Assembly: GCA_016872875.1 (NCBI GenBank)
Contig: VGYW01000023.1
Coordinates: 1 to 36,934 of the forward strand
DNA: 36,934 nt
From: Planctomycetota bacterium
GTDB lineage: Bacteria; Planctomycetota; PUPC01; DSUN01
Direction of reading: 5' to 3'
Part shown: positions 23,774 through 31,703 of the stretch, in pieces
How positions within the stretch are numbered: position 1 is the stretch's first letter
Layout of the letters: each line of letters begins with the position of its first letter
The notes under the pieces: generated by a model
Seen by the model: only the letters and a program-made list of their open reading frames with translations
The model's database searches: none
Told to the model about the DNA's origin: nothing
Position numbers and translations under genes: made by a program

Positions 23774-23914
23774 GATGCCTCAGTGTCGGGTGGCCGCGGC
23801 GTGTCGCGCATGTTTGTAGTGCGGGCTTCAGCCCGTCTCTTTGGCCTGCGACGGCCTGAAGGCCGCACTACAAACGAAGAAGCCCTCCCGCCGCTACCCG
23901 CAACTGAGGCATTG
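23774..23914. repeat. nested palindromic repeat, GTAGTGCGGGC type (copy 2)
   Basis: Inner arms GTTTGTAGTGCGG (23812-23824) and CCGCACTACAAAC (23863-23875) are a 13-bp perfect inverted repeat. It encloses hairpins GGGCTTCAGCCC and CGGCCTGAAGGCCG, the same layout as the 50-bp copy at 3723. An outer pair, ATGCCTCAGT (23774-23783) and ACTGAGGCAT (23905-23914), extends the palindrome. It lies between the paralogous membrane protein genes. Confidence 0.8.
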
Positions 23915-23935
23915 CCGTCCCGGCCCTCATGCCTT

Positions 23936-23964
23936 TTGACACTCCCTCCCCGGCGCGCTAGCAT
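23936..23964 (+). promoter_or_regulatory. promoter of the second PH-like membrane protein gene
   Basis: A perfect TTGACA at 23936-23941 and TAGCAT at 23959-23964 (4/6) with a 17-bp spacer, 47 bp ahead of the ATG at 24012. Confidence 0.5.
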
Positions 23965-24011
23965 CGGGGCTGGTCTAGGCCCATTCGGGGGGAACTTGGG
24001 GAAGAGGGAAG

Positions 24012-24965
24012 ATGCCCGACGACGCAGCGAAGCCGAGCGGCGTGGGCTCGTCTGATCAGGCCAAGGCGCGACAGGGCGCGAAGGCCATATTCGGAGCGCC
24101 AAGAGAGAGGCTCTGGGTCATACGATTCGCGGTCGTGTTCCTCCTGTTTATGCTGGGCCTTTTCCTCAGCGTGCCGCTTTGGGCTCCGGAAGCAAACGCC
24201 CTCGCTGTGCAGGCGATAGGTGTCGTCGTCATTGTGCCTCTGGCCCTGCTCGGGTGCTGGGAGGCTCGCAAGATGAAGGATCACGTGGAGGTTGACGGGG
24301 CCACAATCACCCACGTGAGCGCCCGGCGCGGCGCTCGGACGCTACGCTGGGAAGAGGTGACGGAAATCCGCGAGCGATTCGGCTGGCTGGAGTTGCTCAC
24401 CGGCGACGGGTGCCTGGAGCTGCTCGCCGGCGACGCGGCCAGGAAGCCCATGAGGGTCTGGGTGGTCCACTACCCCCGTCGGGCTGATCTTGCGCTCGCC
24501 GTGTACTCCTGTTTCCGCGCTGCGCGTGGCGAGAGCGCGGCAAACCCCAAGCTGCCTGCCAGCTTTCGCCCGCGGGGCGTTCTACTGGCCGTGATGATCT
24601 TGTCCCTCCTGGCTCTCGCGGGCGGGTATGTCGTATGCACAGGTGGCGGCAGCATCGGCTGGTTGGGCATCATTGCAGGGGGTTGGTGGCTCGTCGCATT
24701 GTGCGTGGGCACTGCCTTGATGATCCCGGTGAAGATCACCGTTGACCAAGGAGGCTTGCTGGTGACGCGGGTGGTGAAGCGCTCACTATACCCGTTTGAG
24801 AGGATCGCTTTCGTGGGATTGGGCGAGCGCCAGGTCCAGATCGCGGTTCCAGGGCGGCGCTTCTCGCGGGGCTCGGTGGACCTTGGCTGTGCCAGAGAGG
24901 GCACGCTCCTGATGTACTACACCATCCTGTCCGCGTGGCAGGCGTGGAAGGAGTCGAGGCCGTAG
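24012..24965 (+). CDS. membrane protein with PH-like (bPH) domains, paralogue 2
   Basis: 317 residues. It shares the layout of the gene ending at 23752: a first hairpin (about 38-85, FAVVFLLFMLGLFLSVPLW and IGVVVIVPLALLGCWEA), a DHVEVDGATITHVSARRG..LRWEEVTEI strand region, a second hairpin (about 194-240, LLAVMILSLLALAGG and LGIIAGGWWLVALCVG) and a C-terminal strand region (ITVDQGGLLVTRVVKRSLYPFERIAFVG). The repeated DHVEVD and W(D/E)E(I/V)xEI points to common descent. The role is unknown. GGAAGATG-like sequence serves as ribosome-binding site. Confidence 0.6.
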   Translation: MPDDAAKPSGVGSSDQAKARQGAKAIFGAPRERLWVIRFAVVFLLFMLGLFLSVPLWAPEANALAVQAIGVVVIVPLALLGCWEARKMKDHVEVDGATITHVSARRGARTLRWEEVTEIRERFGWLELLTGDGCLELLAGDAARKPMRVWVVHYPRRADLALAVYSCFRAARGESAANPKLPASFRPRGVLLAVMILSLLALAGGYVVCTGGGSIGWLGIIAGGWWLVALCVGTALMIPVKITVDQGGLLVTRVVKRSLYPFERIAFVGLGERQVQIAVPGRRFSRGSVDLGCAREGTLLMYYTILSAWQAWKESRP

Positions 24966-25747
24966 CTCCCGGCAGGCCAGAGAAGAGGCCCGGCCAGGGA
25001 AGTCCGTCCCCCTCCCGCCATCCCCCCAGGCCGCACACGAACCGCGTGAAGACAGGTGCAGACGGTCGCGCCGCGTCAGTGCGGCGGGCTAAGAGACGGC
25101 GGCCGCCCGAAGCCGGGTGTCACGCCGCAAGGCACCGGCCACGCCGCACCGCCGCGGCACGCCCGTTGCACCCATCGCCGCTATCGTGTGCGGCCAGGGG
25201 GGATTGGCTTTGTTCCTCTCGGAGCAAGCCCCCTCTCTCCCGAAGACTGAAGAACCGCCACTCGCCGGGGCCTCTCTTGCTCTTGGGATTTCAGCCCCGA
25301 AAGGGGCGTCAGAAGCCTCGCTTCACGGCCCCTCAGAGGAGAGGACTGCGAAAGAACCTTGCGGGGTTTGGGGGGCAAGCCCACACCGGAGAGAGCCGCA
25401 TTGTCAGCGGCCGTGGGGCAAACGGCGTGTTGTCACCTTGTGGCTGCCGTGGGCGGCCCCCCAACCCGAGGCATCGGGACCGGCGAAGCTGCGCAGGAGC
25501 GTAGCCGCCACGCCGCAACGTCGGCCGAAGTCCACGCCCTGCACGAGGCCCCTTGGTGCCGCGACGCCGAGCGCTTCGCCCAAGCCAAGCGGCGGGCGCA
25601 GGAGGGGGGCGGAGCGACGGAGGGAGCTAGCGGACGGGCGACAGCGGGGACCAGCCCCATTCCCTGGGGACATCTCCGCCCCTCAGGTGGGCGGCTGTGC
25701 TTCACACGGATAGGCCATGGTGAGGCCCTGGCTCTGTGACCCACGGG
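24966..25747. repeat. gene-free repeat-rich stretch, copy 2 of the GCGGGGTTTGGGGGGC element
   Basis: About 780 bp without a convincing gene. CCTTGCGGGGTTTGGGGGGC at 25357-25376 and GGCGGCCCCCCAACCCGAGG at 25452-25471 repeat the pair at 22488 and 22565. A small hairpin, GCCCCGAAAGGGGC, lies near 25292-25306. Overlapping frames on both strands are rich in Pro, Arg, Ala and Gly with no Shine-Dalgarno sequence, so they are taken as non-coding. Confidence 0.5.
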
Positions 25748-25776
25748 TTGACTTCTCTGCCCCCGGCAGGTATTCT
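25748..25776 (+). promoter_or_regulatory. promoter of the DUF5678 gene
   Basis: TTGACT at 25748-25753 (5/6) and TATTCT at 25771-25776 (4/6) with a 17-bp spacer, ahead of the ATG at 25808. Confidence 0.45.
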
Positions 25777-25807
25777 ATGTGATAGAAGGAGCCGAAAGGA
25801 GGTTCGA

Positions 25808-25999
25808 ATGCGGCCTCGAGTGCTCGTGAACGATGTGAAGTACTGCGGGCGATACGTCGCCCTGCGGGGGCCAAACGACAACGTCGTCGTCGGCTCGGGC
25901 AAGACTCCGAAGCGCGCGCTCAAACAGGCGCGAGACGCCGGGGTGAAGGAGCCGGTGCTCCTGTATGTTCACCCGAAGGACGCGGTGCTGATCTACTGA
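25808..25999 (+). CDS. DUF5678-family small protein
   Basis: 63 residues from the ATG at 25808, preferred to an upstream start because AGGAGG lies 6-7 bp ahead. YCGRYVALRGPNDNVVVGSG and KTPKRALKQARDAG match the short DUF5678 family, which is often found beside toxin-like or antitoxin-like genes or aspartic proteases; its function is unknown. An unrelated small gene follows 49 bp downstream, probably in the same transcript. Confidence 0.65.
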   Translation: MRPRVLVNDVKYCGRYVALRGPNDNVVVGSGKTPKRALKQARDAGVKEPVLLYVHPKDAVLIY

Positions 26000-26048
26000 T
26001 GCCCGCGCTGAGCACGCCTTAGCCCGCCACAAGCGCGGAGGCCAAGCG

Positions 26049-26339
26049 ATGGTTTGCGAACACCTCAGACAACTGGAACGCGAGCTGGCCGCGGCGGGGA
26101 TTGACGTGACCTATCGAGGACAGGCATGGACGGATAACTGCCGCGAGTTCGTGTACTTCGAGTGCGTGCTGGACCGGGAGAGCATCCGCAAGCGGCTGAA
26201 CCTCGCGGAGTGCGTGAAGGACGATGAGTATCTGGGCACCCACATGGGCTCGGAGTACGGCTTCTACTGCGAGCTGTGCAAGGACGGCATCATGGGCATC
26301 CACCCGGCCAGGCAGCGCGACGCCAGGGTTTTCGGCTGA
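26049..26339 (+). CDS. conserved-looking small protein with a CxxC motif
   Basis: 96 residues. Cys pairs stand out: TDNCREFVYFECVL and GFYCELCKDGIMG, the latter a CxxC that could bind metal. It starts MVCEHLRQLERELAAAG with a predicted helix. Codon use is that of a real gene. I recall similar uncharacterised planctomycete proteins but cannot name a family. The same strand and spacing suggest an operon with the DUF5678 gene. Confidence 0.55.
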   Translation: MVCEHLRQLERELAAAGIDVTYRGQAWTDNCREFVYFECVLDRESIRKRLNLAECVKDDEYLGTHMGSEYGFYCELCKDGIMGIHPARQRDARVFG

Positions 26340-26519
26340 GGCCCCTACCGAATATGGTCCCCAATTGCGGCGAACTGCTCGGAAGCCCCGACGGGGGCGT
26401 ACCATATCAGCCCAGGGCGAAGCCCTGGGAAGCTTGATTTCGCGGCGGAAGCGGCGTAGAATTACCAAGTAGCAGTTCGGCGGCAGCGCCTCCGTCCCCG
26501 TTGGGCGTGGAGACCCCTG
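26340..26519. repeat. intergenic palindromes ahead of the zinc-ribbon gene
   Basis: GCCCCGACGGGGGC near 26382 and CCCAGGGCGAAGCCCTGGG at about 26411-26429 form hairpins, the second with an 8-bp GC stem. CATATCAGCCCAGGGCGAAG is a phrase typical of repeated planctomycete intergenic sequences. No gene is seen in these 180 bp; a rho-independent terminator is possible but the following T-run is weak. Confidence 0.6.
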
Positions 26520-29069
26520 GTGCCCGAGCAGAGCGTGACGTGTCCTCGGTGCGGGCAGATGGTGGCCGTGCCTACGACGGGGGAGAAGGTGCGCTGCCCC
26601 GGCTGCGGGCAGAAGTTCCGCTTCGGCGTGGCCGGCGCGCCCGAGGCGGCCACCCCGAGCAACTTCGCAGCCGCGGACCAGCGTCCCGCCGAGGCGCCTC
26701 CCGCCCCCAGCGTGCCGCCGATGGAGCCGCCGCTGCCCGTGTCGAAGGGCGTCTACTGTCCCGACTGCGGCCGCGGCGTCGAGGTGCCCCTCACGGGCGA
26801 GAAGGTCTACTGCGCGTGCGGGCGGGGGTTCCGCGTGGAAGAGCCGGAGGAGAAGCCGCCGTCGGCCGTGAGCACGGCAGTCGTCCCCGCGCCCATGCCG
26901 CCCCCCCTCCCAGTGCTCCCCTCGCTGCTCCCGGGCAAGGAGGTGCGGTGCCCCGACTGTGGGGAGATGGTCAGCGTGCCGACCACTGGGGAGAAAGCAT
27001 ACTGCGTATGCGGGCGCAAGCTGCGCTTCGCCACGCCCGATGAGGCACCGTCCGACGCCCCGGTGCCAGTGGAGGTGCTCGACGCGCCGCCCGCGGAGGG
27101 CGGCCCGGCGCCAGCGGCGGCTCCCACGAAGGAGGTCTCCTGCCCCGAGTGCGGCGCGCGCGTCCTCGTGCCCCTCACGGGCGAGAAGGTCCACTGCGCG
27201 TGCGGGCGCAAGCTGCGCTTCGCGGCGCCGCAAGACGTGCCGGCCGACGCCCCGGTGCCGGTGGAGGTCCTCGACGCGCGGGCCGCGGAAGGCGGCCCGG
27301 CGCCGCCCACGGTGCCGACGAAGGAGATCGCCTGCCCCGACTGCGGCAAGAGCGTCCACGTGCCCCTCACGGGCGAGAAGGTCTACTGCGCGTGCGGGCG
27401 CAAGTTCCGCTTCGAGGCCCCGCCCGCCGAGGTGTTGGCGCACGATGCGCCCACCCCGCCGCCAGGGGCCGCCAACGAGGTGAAGTGCCCGCGTTGCGGC
27501 GGCACGGTCATGGTGCCGGTCACGGGCGAGAAGGTGCGCTGCCCGGGCTGCGGCCAGAAGTTCCGCTTCGAGGCGCCGCCCGCCCCCAAGGCCGCGGAAG
27601 CCCCGCCACCGTGGGCGGGGCCTCCGTGCCCCGCGCGGGGCGGAGACGCCCCGCCCACAGCGGAGGCCGAGGTGCCCGGCATCGCCTCGCCGAGCGCCGT
27701 CCTCACGGCAGCGCAGGCGGCGCCCGCCGTCTCCTCCTTCGCCGCCGCCGAAGAGCTCCGAGCCCTCTGGCCCGCGCTCGTGCGCACCATCCACAGGGCC
27801 TACGAGCAGGGCCAGGCGGATGATGAGAACCGCGTGGGCTTTCGCGCGAAGGCCGACCGCGCCGCCGAGCTGGCCGGCCGCTTCCTCGGCCCGCCCGCCG
27901 CGGCCAGCAGCGCGGGACACGTCTTCGCCACCTCCGTCCTCCCAGAGATGGCCCTCGACGAGATCATCAGCCTCTCGCTCGAGGACTACCGGCACCTCGA
28001 CGAGACGCTCGACGACGTGCAGCACCTCCTGGACGCCCGGCTGCCGAAGGCGCCGCCGCCCGCCCCCGAGCCCGCCGTGCCCCGGCCCGTGGCTGCCGTG
28101 GCCGAGGCGCCCCTTCCCCGCCGCGGCCGCGGCCTGAGCACCTTCGAGGCCGTCGCCGCCATCCTCTCCATCGCGGCCCTCGCCGCCGTCATCGTCTTCT
28201 TCCCCGAAATCCAGGGCCTCGTCGCCAAGTGGCGCGGCAGCGACTCGCAGACCATCGTGCCCGATGAGAGCGTCGAGCCTGAGACCGTCCCGCGCCCCGG
28301 GCCGTCGCCGAAGCCCAGGGTCCGCCCGCGCCCGCGGCCGAGTGCGCCGCCCAAGGTCATCACCGACGTCCCCGTCGTCGAGCCCCCGGAGTTCCAGCCG
28401 GTCCCGCCACAGACCTCCACACCCGTGCCGCCCGAGAAGCAGAAGGAGGAGCCGGAGCCCCCGGAGAAGGCGCCCGTGGAGCCGAAGGAGAAGGAGGCCC
28501 CGCCCGAGCCGGCCTCGCCCTGGGCGCGGCTCGGCGCCGGCGCCCACCGCCTCTTCAACGGCACGGACCTCAAGGACTGGGCACAGGCGGGCGCGTGGGA
28601 GCTCGACCGCGGCATGCTGCGCGGCCGCGCAGCCGTCGGCCCGGTCGCCTCCGCGGTCGCCGGCAACCCCGAGTGGCGCGACTACACGGTCCACGCCCGC
28701 GCGCGCATCGTCCGCGCCGACCGCGTGACGCGCGAGGGCGAGTACTACCTGGTCATTCTCCGCCACCAGGACCCCCAGAACTTCATCTGCGTCCGCTTCC
28801 CCATCGAGGGCATCTACGAGGTCGGCTACTACCGCAACGGTGCCTTCCACGAGGCCGGCCGCGCGCGCCACGGCCTCGGCGCCCGCTTCAACCAGTGGCA
28901 CGACGTCGAGGTCGCTGTCCGCGGCGACCAGGTCTCCGTCGTCATTGACAACGTCCGCACCGGCGCCCCGCCCTGGTCCATCCGGGGCGTAGACCGCGGC
29001 GCTGTGGGCGTCGGCGTCACCGGCGGCCAGGCCGAGTTCGACAACATCCGTGTCCGAGTGGAAAGATAA
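26520..29069 (+). CDS. six zinc-ribbon domains, one TM helix and a C-terminal DUF1080 domain
   Basis: 849 residues from a GTG with GGAG 7 bp upstream. Six zinc ribbons start near residues 6, 77, 141, 205, 269 and 320; units 2 to 5 are exactly 64 residues apart, with PVPVEVLDA..GGPAP linkers. Each reads CPxCGxxVxVPxTGEKVxC. The outer two end in C-P-G-C (four-Cys type) and the inner four in C-x-C. A helical region (about 420-510) and a Pro/Arg-rich stretch precede one TM segment near 542-565 (AILSIAALAAVIVFF). A Pro/Glu-rich linker leads to DUF1080 from about 672 (LFNGTDLKDWAQ), a sugar-binding or 3-keto-glycoside hydrolase-like jelly roll, presumably outside. Zinc ribbons would face the cytoplasm. 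No partner is evident. Confidence 0.8.
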   Translation: MPEQSVTCPRCGQMVAVPTTGEKVRCPGCGQKFRFGVAGAPEAATPSNFAAADQRPAEAPPAPSVPPMEPPLPVSKGVYCPDCGRGVEVPLTGEKVYCACGRGFRVEEPEEKPPSAVSTAVVPAPMPPPLPVLPSLLPGKEVRCPDCGEMVSVPTTGEKAYCVCGRKLRFATPDEAPSDAPVPVEVLDAPPAEGGPAPAAAPTKEVSCPECGARVLVPLTGEKVHCACGRKLRFAAPQDVPADAPVPVEVLDARAAEGGPAPPTVPTKEIACPDCGKSVHVPLTGEKVYCACGRKFRFEAPPAEVLAHDAPTPPPGAANEVKCPRCGGTVMVPVTGEKVRCPGCGQKFRFEAPPAPKAAEAPPPWAGPPCPARGGDAPPTAEAEVPGIASPSAVLTAAQAAPAVSSFAAAEELRALWPALVRTIHRAYEQGQADDENRVGFRAKADRAAELAGRFLGPPAAASSAGHVFATSVLPEMALDEIISLSLEDYRHLDETLDDVQHLLDARLPKAPPPAPEPAVPRPVAAVAEAPLPRRGRGLSTFEAVAAILSIAALAAVIVFFPEIQGLVAKWRGSDSQTIVPDESVEPETVPRPGPSPKPRVRPRPRPSAPPKVITDVPVVEPPEFQPVPPQTSTPVPPEKQKEEPEPPEKAPVEPKEKEAPPEPASPWARLGAGAHRLFNGTDLKDWAQAGAWELDRGMLRGRAAVGPVASAVAGNPEWRDYTVHARARIVRADRVTREGEYYLVILRHQDPQNFICVRFPIEGIYEVGYYRNGAFHEAGRARHGLGARFNQWHDVEVAVRGDQVSVVIDNVRTGAPPWSIRGVDRGAVGVGVTGGQAEFDNIRVRVER

Positions 29070-29119
29070 GAGGCGGCCCGCGAAACACGCGAAAGGACGC
29101 GAAAACAAGACCGTCTTGA

Positions 29120-29154
29120 AATCAGCAATCAGCAATCAGCAATCAGAAATCAGC
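29120..29154 (+). repeat. five tandem heptamers AATCAG(C/A)
   Basis: AATCAGC occurs at 29120, 29127, 29134 and 29148, with AATCAGA at 29141, giving five 7-bp units. A gain or loss of one unit shifts any reading frame that starts upstream. They stand 3 bp ahead of the GTG at 29158. Confidence 0.85.
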
Positions 29155-29157
29155 GTC

Positions 29158-29931
29158 GTGGATGCCCACTGCCACTGCGGGCGGCAGGACTTCCCTCCCC
29201 CGCAGGACTACGAGACGATCGCGGCGCTCCACCGCGCGGCGGGGGTGGACGCCGCCTGGATGTTCCCGCCCGTCTACGAGGTCTACGACCGCCACGACCC
29301 TTCCTTCAGCGATTCGCCCGCGTGGCAGGCCCGCCGCCAACGCGCCCACGACTACCTGCTCGGCCTGAGCCGCCGAGAAGTCGTGCCGAAGGTGCTCCCC
29401 TTCTTCTTCGTCTGGAACGACTTCAATCTGGCCGGCCTCACGGCGGAGTTCCGCGGCATCAAGTGGCACCGCCACGCCGACGAGCCGGTCTACCACTACG
29501 ACGACCCGCGCTGCCGCGCGCTGCTCGCCGCTATCACCGAGCGCCGACTCCCCATCGTCCTCGAAGAATCGTTCGACAACACGATGCGGTTCCTCGAAGA
29601 GCTCGCGCCCGAGGCCGTCGTGGTGATCCCCCACTGCGGCTACCTCAACGGCGGGTTCCTGCGGCTCCACACCCTGGGCGTGTGGAAGCGGCCTAACGTC
29701 TACGCCGACAGCAGCGCCGCGCCCTCCCATGAGCCGGCGGTCCTTCGCGCCTTCCTCGACGCCTACGGCCCCGAGAAGCTCCTCTACGGCTCGGACTACC
29801 CGTTCGACAGCCCCGGCTTCTGCCTCGAGGCCATCCGCGCCCTGTGCCTCCCCCCCGCCGACGAGGCCCTGGTCGTGGCCGGCAACGCCCTCTGCCTCAC
29901 GGGCACTGCCCGGGTTGCAAACGGCGCTTGA
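29158..29931 (+). CDS. amidohydrolase-2-family metal-dependent hydrolase
   Basis: About 257 residues. VVDAHCHCG at the start is the HxH metal site, with KWHRH, VIPHCGY and LLYGSDYPFDSP supplying the later His and Asp ligands of the TIM-barrel amidohydrolase_2 fold. The substrate is unknown; relatives include decarboxylases and lactonases. The start is uncertain: the GTG at 29158 has no clear Shine-Dalgarno, and the frame is also open through the AATCAGC repeats to a TTG at 29116 and a GTG at 29050 that overlaps the end of the DUF1080 gene. It ends in the -35 of the next gene's promoter. Confidence 0.7.
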   Translation: MDAHCHCGRQDFPPPQDYETIAALHRAAGVDAAWMFPPVYEVYDRHDPSFSDSPAWQARRQRAHDYLLGLSRREVVPKVLPFFFVWNDFNLAGLTAEFRGIKWHRHADEPVYHYDDPRCRALLAAITERRLPIVLEESFDNTMRFLEELAPEAVVVIPHCGYLNGGFLRLHTLGVWKRPNVYADSSAAPSHEPAVLRAFLDAYGPEKLLYGSDYPFDSPGFCLEAIRALCLPPADEALVVAGNALCLTGTARVANGA

Positions 29932-29956
29932 CAGGCGTGGGTCGTTTGGGTACAAG
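29928..29956 (+). promoter_or_regulatory. putative promoter of the NupG-like transporter
   Basis: A perfect TTGACA at 29928-29933 overlaps the stop of the amidohydrolase gene; TACAAG at 29951-29956 (4/6) follows with a 17-bp spacer. The ATG is at 30004. Confidence 0.45.
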
Positions 29957-30003
29957 TCTAGCCAACTGATCGAGGTCCCCCTCACCCGTCAGGAGATGCG
30001 GCG

Positions 30004-31173
30004 ATGGACTGGTTGCTCTACGGGCAGTTGAGCTTGATGATGTTCCTGGAGTTCGCCGTCTGGGGCGCGTGGGCGCCCGTGCTAGCCGCGTACCTGCTGG
30101 GCGACCTGAAGCTTAGCGGCAAACAGACGGGCTGGGTCTACGCAATGCTGTGGCTGGCCTGCATCGTGTCGCCCTTCATCGGGGGCCAACTCGCCGACCG
30201 CTACATAGCGACCCAGTGGTTCCTCGCGGGGGCGAGCATCGTGGGCGGGGTCCTACTGCTGGTCTGCGCCAAGCAGCGCAGCTTCAAAGGGCTTGTAGGG
30301 TTCATGGGCGTATACAGCCTGCTCTACGCCCCGACGATCCCGCTGGTCTTCTCCCTGATGATGCGGCACGCCTCGGCGAAGTACGTTGGGCAGATTCGCG
30401 TGTGGGGCACCATCGGCTGGATCGTGGCCGGCTTCATCCTGGCCCTCTGGCGCCGCACGCGGAAGGAGCCGGGCAAGACCTCCGACTGCCTCACCCTCGC
30501 GGGCATCCTGTCGCTCGTCATGGGCGCACTGTGCCTGTTCCTCCCCCACACGCCGCCGGCGAAGTCGGCCGACCCGTTGGCCTTCCTCAAGGCGTTCAAC
30601 CTGCTCAGCAACCCCGACTTCCTCACGTTCCTCATCATCTCCTTCGTCGTGACGACCGAGCTCCAGTTCTACTACGTGCCCACCGCGCAGTTCCTGGAGG
30701 ACATCGGGATCAAGAACAAGAACGTGCCGGCCGTGATGACGGTGGCGCAGATGGCCGAGATCCTGGCGATGGTGTTCGCGCTCGGCTGGGCCGTCACGCA
30801 CCTGGACTATCGGTGGACCCTGGCAATCGGCGTCATCGCGTGGCCGGCCCGCTACGTGATCTTCGCCCTGATGAAGCCCGTGTGGCTCGTGGTCGCCTCG
30901 CTGGCGTTCCACGGCATCGGCTACACGTTCTTCATCACTGCCGGCCAGATGTATGGGGACAGTGTGGCGGAGAAGGACATACAGGCGTCGGTTCAGGCCC
31001 TGATCACCGTCGCCACGCTGGGCCTCGGCAACTTCCTCGGCACTCAGTTCACGGGCGTGATCATGGACTTCTTCAAGTTCGAGGGGAAGTTCCGCTGGCG
31101 CCCGATCTTCCTGGTGCCCTGCATCCTCACCGTGGCCTGCGCCATCGCATTCCTGGCCCTGTTCAAGGGCTAG
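30004..31173 (+). CDS. NupG/XapB-like nucleoside:H+ symporter family transporter (MFS)
   Basis: 389 residues with about twelve hydrophobic segments; GGAG 8 bp before the ATG. Features of the nucleoside permease group are MFLEFAVWGAWAPVLAAYL at the first TM, IGGQLADRYIATQWFL after the second helix, VWGTIGWIVAGF and the C-terminal GNFLGTQFTGVIMDFF. These fit the NupG-type family of inner-membrane proton symporters. In planctomycetes such proteins may carry other sugars; substrate is inferred only. The gene runs towards the HEPN gene and shares a hairpin with it at 31206. Confidence 0.8.
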   Translation: MDWLLYGQLSLMMFLEFAVWGAWAPVLAAYLLGDLKLSGKQTGWVYAMLWLACIVSPFIGGQLADRYIATQWFLAGASIVGGVLLLVCAKQRSFKGLVGFMGVYSLLYAPTIPLVFSLMMRHASAKYVGQIRVWGTIGWIVAGFILALWRRTRKEPGKTSDCLTLAGILSLVMGALCLFLPHTPPAKSADPLAFLKAFNLLSNPDFLTFLIISFVVTTELQFYYVPTAQFLEDIGIKNKNVPAVMTVAQMAEILAMVFALGWAVTHLDYRWTLAIGVIAWPARYVIFALMKPVWLVVASLAFHGIGYTFFITAGQMYGDSVAEKDIQASVQALITVATLGLGNFLGTQFTGVIMDFFKFEGKFRWRPIFLVPCILTVACAIAFLALFKG

Positions 31174-31205
31174 CCGTCGGCTGACCACAGCACCTCAAGC
31201 CACTC

Positions 31206-31238
31206 CAGGCCGGGGCAGCGAGAAGCGGCTCCGGCCTG
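31206..31238. terminator. hairpin between convergent transporter and HEPN genes
   Basis: CAGGCCGG (31206-31213) pairs with CCGGCCTG (31231-31238), 8 bp, with a short inner stem. A TTGTGTT tract follows on the plus strand. Its position between converging genes fits a two-way terminator, though the T-run is poor. Confidence 0.35.
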
Positions 31239-31253
31239 TTGTGTTCCTGTGCC

Positions 31254-31703
31254 TCAGCGCTCGAGCAACTCGGGGTAGTTGCTCATCAACCAGTCCCGCA
31301 CCTTCTCCCGCAGTGCCCGGGCCGCCTCAAGGAGTTCGACGGCGTCCCGCTGCTGGAGCATGCCCATGCGCTCGTAAACGGTGCGGTGGCGCATGCGCCG
31401 GCACCTGTCGAGGTAGTCCACCTGCGCTGGCAGGCCGCTGAGGGCTGTGAAGCGGAGCGACTCGATGGCCCGCTGGTGTTGCTGCGGCCCCTTTGGAACA
31501 TCGTAGCCGCCGGCGTGCAAGGCGGCCTCGGCGAGGGCGCGGACCGCGTCGTAGGCGTGGGTGAACCTGCCATCGGTGCTGATGCCTTCCAGCGAAGCAT
31601 CGCCAATCTCGCGGTCGCCAATGGCCAGGAGATTTGCGACGTTCTGCGCCAAAGGCCGCACGCGCTTGAGCCAAGCATTAGCCACCCATTGCTCTAAGCT
31701 CAT
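31254..31703 (-). CDS. HEPN-domain protein, partner of the NACHT-MNT protein
   Basis: 149 residues, helical. The ATG has AGGAGA 7 bp ahead and overlaps the upstream gene by 26 bp, so the two are co-translated. DYLDRCRRMRHRTVYERMG near 96-114 is the HEPN signature region: Arg100 to His106 satisfies R-x5-H, and Tyr110 stands near where HepT toxins have the tyrosine that is AMPylated. HEPN domains are RNases inhibited or modified by MNT nucleotidyltransferases; here the MNT domain is the C-terminus of the preceding protein. So it is likely the RNase effector of a NACHT-controlled module. The exact HEPN subfamily and RNase activity are inferred. Confidence 0.75.
   Translation of the reverse strand: MSLEQWVANAWLKRVRPLAQNVANLLAIGDREIGDASLEGISTDGRFTHAYDAVRALAEAALHAGGYDVPKGPQQHQRAIESLRFTALSGLPAQVDYLDRCRRMRHRTVYERMGMLQQRDAVELLEAARALREKVRDWLMSNYPELLER

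Noticed and set aside
24935..25740. Several overlapping frames of 100-200 codons on both strands
   Set aside because: Composition is typical of chance frames in G+C-rich DNA; starts lack Shine-Dalgarno sequences and the region contains repeat arms.
26019..29135. A long minus-strand frame of about 1000 codons opposite the zinc-ribbon/DUF1080 gene
   Set aside because: It is a G+C-rich antisense shadow: low-complexity Arg/Gly/Ala/Leu content and no motif, while the plus strand has clear zinc ribbons and DUF1080.
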